DNA from: Heterotrichella gracilis
Taxonomy: Eukaryota > Sar > Xanthophyceae > Tribonematales > Xanthonemataceae
DNA length: 64,000 nt
Direction: 5' to 3'
Assembly (NCBI GenBank): GCA_032358255.1
Contig: JAULBX010002445.1
Span: 62,001 to 126,000 of the forward strand
Shown here: one piece after another, positions 54,754-64,000 of the stretch
Numbering within the stretch: the first letter of the stretch is position 1
How the letters are laid out: each line of letters opens with the position of its first letter
The notes under the pieces: generated by a model
Seen by the model: only the letters and a program-made list of their open reading frames with translations
Databases searched by the model: none
Told to the model about the DNA's origin: nothing
Position numbers and translations under genes: made by a program

Positions 54754-55940
54754 TTACGCCTTGAAGAGAGCGTTTAAGGCTGTGTTCACCAAGTGAGGCA
54801 TGGCTATGATGGTTGCCACAGTGATAATACCACTGAGAAACAGCCAGAGCGCGAGTCCGATCGTAACCTCGTTTCTCGCGAACCACCTCACCAACCGCCA
54901 CAGCTGGAACCACGCCTGCACATCCACACAGCGCCTGTTTGGTGTGACGGAATGCCAGCGGCAATCCTATCCTGCAGTGTGTGGGAGGTAGCTTGAGGAC
55001 GACGTGCACCAACCCAAGCTGCAGCAAGCAAAGATGGCCAGGGTATGGGCACCCTAAACACTAAACCCTAAACCCTAAAAAAGATGGCCAGGGTATGGGC
55101 AGTGTCACCTGCTCTCTAGCTTTTAAAGAAAGCGTTCAACGCTATGTCATCAAGTGAGGCATGGCTATAATGGAGGTCACAATAATGAGACCACCGGAAA
55201 ATAAGCCGGCAGATTTAGGGTTTGAGGTTTGTGAATAATTTCCAGACGTTTAGGGTTTAGGGTTTGTGCTGACCTGCGGTTGTTTTGGATCCTCCACATG
55301 AAGAGAAGGGCCGGGTGAGCTGGTGGTAAGTGCAGATAAACATGCAGTGCCGGTAGGCTCTATCACATCCAGGACTTCAGCTGGTTCCTGGTTGCTCTCA
55401 GCAAAATTTCTGCCGCTGGCTGCAGCCAACTCCCTCACCTCCTTGTCGTTCTTTTGAACCAGCTCCTTGAGCTCGTCCAATGCCAAATACACACTTTTTC
55501 AGGTAATGTACTGACCAGGCCTTTGGTGAGCAGGATGGGACCACCCAGCACATTCCTGCATGCAGCAATCCTAAACGCTCGACTCTAAACCCTAAACCCA
55601 CCCAGCACAATCCTGCGTGCAGCAACCCTAAACCTTCAAGGAGGGCACCCTTGGTGGGCAGGAGGATTGGCTAGCTATCACCAGGCACTGTGGACAATCA
55701 CCACACGCACCAGTTCAACCCTCAAAGCGGCCAGCCTCTCACAGCAAACGCCCACAAATAGTGCGCCTGTGCCAACCGCGCCCGCCACTGCCACCAGTGC
55801 TGTGAACTCCCGAGGCGTGAGCTGCGCCCAAGCGGCGGCCACGGGAGTGCGGCAGCTGGTCTTGGTGCGGGAAGGGGCCCGGGCGGGGTACGGGTGCATC
55901 CTCCGCACAGTGCCCACCTGGCGTCAAACTGCATAGCAAT
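54754..55940 (-). CDS. Small membrane protein, tentative model
   Basis: The last exon (54754-54915, acceptor gtgcag) is a clean 53-codon frame starting AWFQLWRLVRWFARNEVTIG with a hydrophobic segment (LALWLFLSGIITVATIIAM) and ending NALFKA. The preceding exon (lower border 55274, phase 0, matching) encodes a charged helix LALDELKELVQKNDKEVREL, then a Ser/Thr/Pro-rich stretch ending DPKQPQ. A further coding-like stretch at 55690-55860 (LTPREFTALVAVAGAVGTGA) may be an upstream exon with another membrane segment. Borders of these upstream exons are uncertain because the acceptor before LALDELKE lacks a pyrimidine tract. The family is not recognised. A decayed copy of the last exon lies at 55103-55205. 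Confidence 0.4.
55103..55205 (-). repeat. Decayed copy of the last exon of the membrane-protein gene
   Basis: The sequence around caagtgaggcatggctataa, with the flanking aaagcgttcaacgctatgtc, repeats 54754-54845. Telomere-repeat units (ACCCTAAACACTAAACCCTA, 55050-55078) lie between the two. Confidence 0.75.
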
Positions 55941-57222
55941 GAGGAAGGACTCGTAATCAGTGCACATGCTCAAGTGGGGTGGAGTATGGAGGTTCTCGCA
56001 GCCAGTTGACGTCTTCTAGGTGGTCCCATTGACGTCAAAAAGGGGGGTTGCGTGCTAAGCGTGGGTGTGCATAAACATCCACTCGTGGACACCACAGTTG
56101 CGTTTGCACAGCAGCATAGCAACTGGACAGTGCCAGTAGATAGTGGATATATAGTCTACAAGGAGACCTGACAGCACTGACCAGATTTTGAGCATGTTGC
56201 GAAAGTCAAAGTTTGTGGACGGGGCGTCTCCATGGGGTGGCAAAGTAACCGACAAGCTTGGGCAGTGCCCCACAGCAATGGCTGCTGATGTGAAAGGTTC
56301 TTGTAGCAATATACAGCAAGTCCACCCGAGACACTTGGCCTGACGACGCCGACAAGGTCAACCTGTTCTTGGGGTAAGTAATGTAAAAACAGCAGTTGTT
56401 TGTGTTGCACCTCGAGGTCTAGACCCATATGTTGCATCTGATCAAAACTACATGTTCACTTCATAAAACGCTTGATAAACCAAAACTACAGTGCGTCCTT
56501 CCAAGGTCATGCTTTTAAGTTAAACTCAATGGGTCGAGTGCGTTGGATTTATCAGTGTCTTGCTATCTCATGTCCTTTTTCTGCATGCATAGTGCTTTTT
56601 ATGCATGCATGCATTCTGCATGACATTCTGCGTGACTTCACACTTTGGCGAAGCTGTGGCTATTGTACGTACAGTGTACTGGAAGGGCCTTCAACGTAGG
56701 GTGACCTGCCACGAACAACTTGTTTGCAGACACTGTCCCTGCACAGTCCTTTCCACTTGGGTGTTGGGAAACATATGCATGCATGCGTCGGAACGCAGCA
56801 GCTGCGTCCTGGGCACGCCTACATGCAAAGCTTACACGGTCCGTTGTAATCTTTGTGATTCAAGCTCTACACGCTTCTAGGCCCGTGTCGGCAACACATA
56901 CAAAAAGTGGAACTATACTTTTCGCAAAAGTGAAAAATAAACAAGATGTCAGAACAGCCCCAGCTGAGCCTCGAGTTGGGGCCACCCGCAAACTCAGATA
57001 ACCTGGAAAGGCCACAATTCCAACCCAAGGGCTGCTGAGCAACGATGTGTCTTTCCAGCCACTTCCAACAGCATGGGTATGCATCTTGCTCGCCGTTTGA
57101 TGCAGCGACCTCTATGAAAATCACCAGTGGGAACTGCTGCGCTCCAACTGTGCAGCTGGCATCCACTTGAGCTGGCGTCCAGCTTGACAGTCTTTCTCAT
57201 GATTGCGATGCATGGCATGTGC
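55941..57222. other. Spacer between the membrane-protein gene and NDK
   Basis: No gene is recognised. ATGCATGC words occur near 56584, 56605 and 56773. Confidence 0.45.
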
Positions 57223-59328
57223 CTACTCCAGCAGCCAGGGAGCCATGGCTGGGGTCCACTCCACAAGCGCGTCCCCACCAAACCACAAGCCTGCAGGGGT
57301 TTGGGGCACGGTTTAGGGTTTAGGATGTGGTTTAGAGTACGCACGCGTCCTCGCCATACCACAAGCCCGCATGCTACCGCGGATGAGGCAACAAATTCGC
57401 ACACCAAAATGCGTACATATTTTTTCACAATATTTAGCCACGCAACCTAGTCGACCTGTACTGCCAGCAGCCCATAATTGTGTGTATCCAATGTGAGATG
57501 GCACGTGCAATGCACGATGCCCCATTTGGACTGCCATGCATACTTGGTGCAGCAATATGGGTCTAATAGGTGCGTATCAGATCCACACGCTGCTGCAACC
57601 ATACACCCCAAGCCCTCGGCCCAAAACCCTCAACTTCTCACCCTGACCCACACCTGCCACAAGCATGCTTCATGCAGATCTGCGGGTGAGGTTGACGCTA
57701 GTCTGATTCACGCTCGCCATGCCCTGGGCTGCAGCAATCCTAGGCCTATGCCCTCGACCCTATCCCCTTACCTGCTTCACGCTCGCCATTCTCTGGGCTG
57801 TCACTGCCGTGAACGACGTTGCGCCCAACCTGCAGAAAGGTAAGCCAATGTCAGATCATCTGACTACATTGCCATAGCGAAACTTTGCTGCCCAAATCCG
57901 AATAAAGCCCAACCGCGGGCACCGCTGGGCGGGCAAAACTTTACAGGGTCGATGGCAAAGTCAACTAATTGATAGCATTCCTCACAAATTCTTGTTGTAT
58001 TTTGTGTCAAGATGTCACACTTGCAGCGCAACTGTTCACGTGCACAGCATTATTATTATAATATCTATTTTTTAGTCCTGCTTACCTGCACAGCAAAGTC
58101 CCCGCGGATGGTGCCTGGCTCGGACTCCAGTGGGTTGGTGGCACCGATGATCTTGCGGGCAGACTTGACCACACCCTGCCCCTCCCACACCTGCACGACA
58201 ACTCCACAGTTTTAATGGAACGTGCATAGTGGAAGATTGCACCACTGTAATGACCGCTTTTCTTACGGCGAGCCATCGCCCCTGTCATCAGCGCAGCACT
58301 CACTCAAAAAGGTTTGTGTCCATATGCAGTGTATCCTACCATGGCGACCACCGGCCCGGATATGATGTAGTCCGCCAGGGCTGGAAAAAAGGAGTTTGCT
58401 GCTCAAGACATTACCTTGCATTGTACTCAGTTCTTGTTCAAGTGCGTCTGGCTAGATGTCGCCACGAGGCACTTGTGCAACATGGGCACAACAGAACTGG
58501 ACTACCATAAACCATAGAGGGTGACGAATACCTACCATGGCGACCACCGGCCCGGAGATGATGTACTCCACCAGTGCTGGGAAGAAGGGCTTGCTGCTCA
58601 GGTCCTTGTAGTGCTCCTCAGCAATCTCCCTGGGCACGGTCATGAGCTTGAGACCCTTGAGGGTAAATCCCTTGCGCTCAAAACGGCTGATGATCTCGCC
58701 CACCAGGCCCCGCTGCACGCCGTCGGGCTTCACCATGATGTAGCTGATCTCTGTAGGGAGGGTATTTGGGTTTGAGGGTTTAGGGTTTAGGGGGCAGAGG
58801 CGGTAATGTAGCTGATTTCTGCAGAGGTGTCACCATCACCCCCCACCATGTACCCGCAACCAGAGGCACACACCAAAATGGGCAATGTGCGGGGAAACCG
58901 TTACACTACTGCCAGGAGGATTACAACCATCCCTTTACGTTGCTATTGCACTCCCAGGAGTATAACAGGTAGTGGCCACTCTGCAGCAGCCAGAATACGC
59001 CATGCATGTGATGTCCGTGTTTCGCGGCAGAAGGACGCACATTACGCCCACACAGATGGCCCACTTCAAATGCATAATATTCTACAGCTGATTGCACTGA
59101 CGTACCTGACCGCACGTCCACAGCGCCAGCCCTGGCAACGTTCACGGTTCCCCTGTACCTTGAGGAGACCTGCAGGCTGCGCAGCGACGAGCAGATGCTC
59201 CCGGTTGAGGAGAAGGGCACTGGCTTGAATGCCTTGAAGGCTGACGCAGAGGCGCGCACGCTGTGGGCCACGGGCCTGGCAGCTGCGATGCTGACAGTCC
59301 TGGTGGCGAACGACGTTGAGGTGGCCAT
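57223..59328 (-). CDS. NDK: Nucleoside diphosphate kinase, plastid type (NDPK2-like)
   Basis: The enzyme transfers the gamma phosphate between nucleoside triphosphates and diphosphates through a phospho-histidine. Five minus-strand exons (59106-59328, 58536-58750, 58086-58190, 57772-57829, 57223-57290) give 222 codons plus a stop, all phases fitting. Residues 1 to about 70 ([20 protein letters not shown] onward) are a transit peptide. The core has [68 protein letters not shown] and the active-site block [15 protein letters not shown] with the catalytic His. It ends [21 protein letters not shown]. The last exon was identified because it is conserved in the partial duplicate at 54019-54520. A copy of the exon 2 end lies in intron 2. 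Confidence 0.93.
58337..58395 (-). repeat. Decayed copy of NDK exon 2 end
   Basis: The sequence ctaccatggcgaccaccggc and the following ~40 bp repeat 58533-58590, including the donor, in intron 2. Confidence 0.8.
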
Positions 59329-59703
59329 GGTGATGGACTGAGCTAGGTGCCAACACAAAGTATAAGCACACGTTGCAGTAGTTAACAACTAAGAGCGTAT
59401 TATTACTTGTCAGTATGCTCACTTAACAAGAACTATCGAAGTTCTGTTCAGGAGATTACTCAGAGCTTTGGCTAGAAGTGTGTGCCACCTGTGCGAGTTG
59501 TGTGGCCAGCACTGGCGTGGCAGTTTATTTTAACTAAATCCCCAGGTTTCGACTGATGTCCACCAGTTTGCGTCAATCATACGCCAAGCCATACGCTGTT
59601 AATGTCAACCCACTGGCAAGCTCGTAGGCTTCTCTAAATCTGGGTCTGCGAACGTCTCCCACGCATGCATGCATTGTGCATGGCATGTTGATGAAACATA
59701 TGC
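59329..59703. promoter_or_regulatory. Shared 375-bp head-to-head promoter region (NDK / GAA1)
   Basis: The start codons of NDK (minus) and GAA1 (plus) are 375 bp apart, so both 5' UTRs and promoters must share this space. Two GCATGCATGC words near 59663 and 59700 are the only striking motif. Confidence 0.5.
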
Positions 59704-62700
59704 ATGCCGTGCATGCTCGCCACCACATCAACACCTCGCCAGCGAACAGGAATGGGCAGCTTAAAGCCTAAATTACTGCGCACGCTAGTGAGGGCTACCA
59801 GGCACCTACCAGTCTTTTTGTACGCTGCGTCCCTGGTTGCCCTCTGCCTCCTCCCTGCCTTTCCAAGAAAGGTGTTCTTCGACGAAAACGCGCTCCTCGT
59901 AGGACAAGCAGGCTCTGAAATAAGGTAACAATTCTATTGTATTTGTCTGACGTGTCAAAGCACTAGGGCACAAGCTGACGGGCTGCTAGTTGAAGGAGGC
60001 CTCGTTGAGGTGGACCAAGGACCCCCATGACCCATAAACCATGTCCTCAACCCCTCTCTCTTGGCCCATGTGCTCTAGCCCATACCCAGTCGCCACAAGC
60101 CCCTTCTCATGACCCATTTCCCTTAAACCTCCCCTAACCCATGTACCCATACTGGCCCCGCAGAAAGTCAGATGCACTGAGACAGGCATTGAGGTGGTTC
60201 AAGAAAGGAGAAGGGAAAGAAGCAACTCCCTTCAACCTGTTGCTGGAGGTTCTAAAGAACAACAACCTCCGCCTCTACAACCTCACCACCAGCCAGTGGG
60301 GCCTTGAAGGACACACCTCCTGCACCACTTGGCACACAGCGGTGCACACAGCCAGGGGCGATGGCACCGAGTCCACCGTGGTTGTGACTCCAGTCTGTCA
60401 GGGACAAACCTGCGGAGTGGACAGCTTTGGAAATAAGTTTGCAATTGCTCTGGCGGCAAGCACATTAAGATACCTGAGCAAGGTTCCCTGGTTGGCAAAA
60501 GATGTTGTGTGGGTGTTTCCCGATGCGGGGTGCAACCTGCTTGAAAGCACAGAGGTAGGAGTGCAAAGGGCGCATTTTAACCCCTAACCCTAAACCCTGC
60601 TTGAAAGCACAGAGGTATGTTTGCAACGGGCGGGAGCATACCTAAACCCTTTACCTTGGTACCCCGCAAAACCCTTGAGCAGCACATGCTGGTAGTGGCT
60701 GAGCGGGGTGTGTTTAGCTTACGGCTGTAATCACTTGATAAAAACCTCCATGGTCATGCATTCCATACGCCCACATGTGCACGCGCCTCAATTCCCACAT
60801 TACCAGGGTTAAGTGTTTAGGGTCTCACCCATTCCGCCACCCCCGCAGGCTTGGCTGGCACACTACCACGGCGACCTCCCCTCTCCTCCCCCTTTCCCCC
60901 CTTCCGGCCTCATCCAGCAAGCCCTCATCCTGGACCTGCGCCACGCGGGCTCCAGTCTGGCGGGCCTGGAAACCCTAACCGAGGGTTATGGTGGCCAGCT
61001 GCCCAACATGGACCTTTACTACCTTGTGGCCTATCACGTGGCTAGGGAGATGGGGGGTGGTGGTGTGCACATGGGGGTGCACAGGCAGGGCTGGGGAGGG
61101 GGGCTGGAGTCTGCGCTGCGCTCCCTGCTGGGGGACCAGGTAGGGTGGTGTAGGGTGTAGAATTCTCATATTGCGTGTACTGCCAATATTGCTGCTAGAT
61201 TCATTGCACTCTTTTGCAATTTCCCCCATTTCCTTCCTAGTGCCAAATCCTGTGCACGAGTATCGCCCAGCCCTAGTGTGCCAATATGAGCTTGTCCAAG
61301 GAATGGTAAATTCCTCCCCCTTCAGCCGTCCACCTACCTATCCACAATGGCTATGCTGCCATGTGGCCGCCAGCTAGCTTCTGGCGTGCCCACAAACAGT
61401 AAACCTTAAACTCTCAACTTGATCCTCTTGCATGGTCAATTCCTGCAGGACTCCGCCTACCCCTCCAAGCTGGCGCTGATGCTGCAGTCAGGCTGGCAGC
61501 TGGCGGCAGGCGCACCCACAAACCCTTGACCCTAAACCCTAAATTCCTGCAGGCCTCCGCCTACCCCTCCAAGCTGGCGCTGATGCTGCAGTCAGGCTGG
61601 CAGCTGGCGGCAGGCGCACCCACAGGCGCACATGCGGTCTTCAGGCAGTACGGGGTGGATGCGGTGACAGTGGCTGCGGTGCAGGAAATCGAGGTAGGTG
61701 GGTGGGTGGGTGGGTGGGTGGGTGCTCACCACTGGTTCAGGGTTTAGGGTTAGGGTTTAGGGTTTAGGATGAAGAGTTTAGGTGGGTGGGTGGTCTACCG
61801 CTGGGTACCACCCCACCATCCTTTGCACATATTGTTGCAGATGTTTATTCCACATCCTGTCCAAAGACCTTGTGTAGGGGCACACTTTGTTCAAGAATGG
61901 GACTAGGCCCTGCCACCAATTGCCACTGCACTGAAGCACGCCCTGCGCAGATGCAATGATATATGCAGGATACTCCACACCCAATTCAGCCTAACCTGTT
62001 GTAAACTACGTCACCGTATTCAAAGCCGCTGCAATGCCCTGTGCAGGGCGCCCCACGCCCTGTCCGAAGTCTTGGTCAAATTCTACCACCCCTGGCAACT
62101 GCGCTTGAGCACATCCTGCGCAGCTGCAACAACCTGGAGGAGAGGCTGCACCACTCCCTCTACTTCTACATGTTTTTGTCCCCCTGGGAGTTTGTGAGCA
62201 TCGGCACCTACATCGCTCCCCCTGCCATGCTGCTGATGGCGGTGGCGGTCAAGGTGAGGAACCCTAGCCGAGGGTATCCCTGCCATACATGTTATAAATA
62301 TGACAAAACTGTGCTAGGATCAAAGTGCCTGGTGCCGCATGGGGGAGGCTGGCTGTTAGTCTAGCTGTAATGGTGGATGGACGTGTAAATAATCCCATAC
62401 TAGTTTGGTAATTGGAAGGCAATTAGCTCAGGTAACCGTTGTGCTTGCTGGCTACCAGCTGAATGAGAGCTCACTCGATGCATGCAGGTGCTCATCCTGG
62501 CTGCCAGGCACCAACCACCCACCTACGATCAACCGCCCTACGATCAGCCGCCCTGCGATCAGCCGCCCCACGATCAGCCAGGTTTGCAGGCGGGGCGGGC
62601 CATCGCTGCAGCACTTGTCTTCCACAGTGTTGCTGGCTGGGGAACGTATTATAGCGCGCGGGTGTCTATCACGGGGAGGATTTCACAGCACCCACCCCAC

Positions 62701-63252
62701 TTTGATCAAGTGCTTCCCATTTGGCTCTCCTATTGGGCCTTGGCTGCAGCCCTTCCGCTGTGGGTGTCATGTCAAACCCTAAGGGATTCTGCACCAGGGC
62801 TCAGGAAAGCGCCCCTGTCCACACCCCTTGGCAAGGGTGCCGCCGAACCATTAAATGCAGCAGCTGACCCTACGCCAGGACCCGAGCATGGCGGTCATGG
62901 TGGAGGTGGCACAACGCATCGGCAAGTGGGGACGCAATGGTCACCCCTGACAATAACTCCATCAGGAGGATGTGAGGACCGTGCGCAAGTGGGTACCATT
63001 GCCAGTGCCGCTGGCGAAGGCGTCCCTGGCTTGGGTGATGCACAGCAAAATAGCGGTTGCCAGCTTGGTGATGGTGATGTTCAGAGAGGTTGGGCTCTCT
63101 CAAATTGCTTGTCCCAGTTGTGGTGGTACGCACTGCTGGTGGCCTCTGGCAGCGCCCTTGTCGGGCTGCTGTGCGCCCTCCTGGTAGTGAACGCTGCCCG
63201 GGCATGCCTGGTGCTGCTGCTGCTGGGGGCGCCCATGTTCGCGATGCTGTGA
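59704..63252 (+). CDS. GAA1: GPI transamidase subunit GAA1
   Basis: GAA1 is the multi-spanning ER subunit of the complex that attaches GPI anchors, with an M28 peptidase-like lumenal domain. Six exons (59704-59924, 60164-60554, 60849-61139, 61553-61693, 62047-62253, 62488-63252) give 671 codons plus a stop in phase. An N-terminal membrane segment (LPVFLYAASLVALCLLPAF) precedes FFDENALLVGQAGSE. Then come TTWHTAVHTARGDGTE, GVDSFGNKFAIALA, WLAKDVVWVFPDAG, GAHAVFRQYGVDAVTV and the family block CNNLEERLHHSLYFYMFLSP followed by FVSIGTYI. The last exon has a (YDQPP)x4-like repeat and several C-terminal membrane segments. It could contain an unrecognised intron around 62780-63100. A later ATG at 59752 is an alternative start. 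Exons 2 and 4 have adjacent copies joined by telomere repeats. Confidence 0.88.
60590..60620 (+). repeat. Copy of GAA1 exon 2 end with donor
   Basis: The sequence cctgcttgaaagcacagagg followed by ta repeats 60536-60557 exactly. The two are separated by about 18 bp of intron and ACCCCTAACCCTAAACC. Confidence 0.9.
61443..61514 (+). repeat. Copy of GAA1 exon 4 start, nearly identical
   Basis: About 75 bp from attcctgcag through SAYPSKLALMLQSGWQLAAG are repeated with a single visible difference (GAC/GCC) at 61544-61617. The copies are joined by AACCCTTGACCCTAAACCC. Confidence 0.93.
61697..61724 (+). repeat. (GGTG)n G-quadruplex-prone tract at a splice donor
   Basis: Seven tandem GGTG units follow directly after the exon 4 donor of GAA1. 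Such a tract could fold into a G-quadruplex in the pre-mRNA. Confidence 0.75.
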
Positions 63253-64000
63253 CCACCGATGGATTTGGGTGCTGCTAGCTAGCCCTTGGCTGCCATGCGT
63301 AGCCTTGTTTATGACCACTTTTTCACTAAATATTCTCTTTCTATTGCACTACTCATCATCGCGCGTCACTGACCAGGTCCTTGGATGCATGGCAGTGCAC
63401 CCATCATAGTACCACGTGGCATACAAACTCTAGAGCTGTGTTGCTTTAAACTTTAAGTTTGGGCCCTGGGGCCGAGCATGTCCTGGCAGGATGGATCCAT
63501 GGGTGACACTGTCACAATCCTTAGTACGTGATATATTTATCGTATATACCAAGGTACTACCATATACTAGACTGAGTTTGAGACCATGATGATTGTAAAG
63601 TCAGTACTCTATAGCTATGAACAACATTACAAGCCACACTAAGGATTACACTGTGTAATGCCACTGTCAAAGTTGGCGGACCAAAATCTGTTACAATAAA
63701 ATATACAGCATTTTATATACAATCGAGGTTTCCGCGCTCCGCAACATTATTGCGGCAACAGTTGCGCGTAAGCAAAAATAATATGGTACATGCTGCTATC
63801 ATAGGTGAATTGAACTGGTGAATACATACCAGATTCAGGACCTATGGTATACACAATGACAATTCCAAGTCTGAGACGATGAAAATAGCTTGTCCGGGAC
63901 GATTTACTACACCATGGAATCTATGCAGCCCAGCAACGGTGCAGATCCAAAACTGTACACAACAAATTTCTAAAAATGGGAAAGAAACGAGCCAGGTCTG
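63253..64000. other. 3' flank of GAA1, no gene seen
   Basis: The sequence becomes AT-rich after about 63500. No coding region, repeat or RNA gene was recognised up to the window end. Confidence 0.5.

Overview
The window looks like nuclear DNA of a green alga (Chlorophyta). It carries intron-rich, GC-rich plant-type genes: plastid enzymes with transit peptides, PCYA-type bilin reductase, a RETICULATA-related envelope protein, a WAV2-like hydrolase and an APRR2-like pseudo-response regulator. Introns have GT-AG borders, and one gene has the chlorophyte poly(A) signal TGTAA after its stop. Short interstitial blocks of the plant-type telomere repeat (CCCTAAA/TTTAGGG) are scattered through many introns and spacers. 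No species name is claimed. No virus-like element, CRISPR array, rRNA or intact tRNA gene was seen.

Layout, left to right: CDT1 replication licensing factor (minus, runs off the left edge); repeat-rich spacer with a fold-back element and one unassigned minus-strand exon; CrtI-type carotenoid desaturase-family oxidoreductase (plus); SDR39U1/GIANT CHLOROPLAST 1-like epimerase (minus); branched-chain aminotransferase (plus); small coiled-coil protein (plus); decayed copy of the aminotransferase 3' half; APRR2-like pseudo-response regulator (plus); phycocyanobilin:ferredoxin oxidoreductase PCYA (minus); ABHD13/WAV2 hydrolase (plus); small F-box protein (minus); RETICULATA-related protein (plus); 747-residue Cys-rich protein of unknown function (minus); MINDY deubiquitinase (plus); small membrane protein (minus, tentative); plastid-type nucleoside diphosphate kinase (minus); GPI transamidase subunit GAA1 (plus). 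Exon models were built by hand. Coding length is divisible by three and every junction phase agrees for the CrtI-type, SDR, coiled-coil, APRR2-like, WAV2, F-box, RER, Cys-rich, MINDY, NDK and GAA1 models. N-terminal exons of BCAT and PCYA are provisional.

The genes are housekeeping and plastid functions, not an operon or island. Several lie head to head with short shared spacers (F-box/RER, NDK/GAA1, probably PCYA/WAV2). Plastid roles recur: carotenoid-type redox chemistry, bilin synthesis, plastid division, amino-acid synthesis, nucleotide balance and the envelope.

The most striking feature is a pattern rather than a gene. Most multi-exon genes carry partial, decayed copies of their own exon ends (with splice site) in the neighbouring intron or just past the stop. 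In many cases the copy and the true exon are separated by a short telomere-repeat block. About thirty copies were seen, from nearly intact in-frame copies to faint remnants. This suggests recurrent local tandem duplication, possibly tied to repair of breaks with telomere-repeat addition, as a source of long introns, alternative exons and perhaps new introns.
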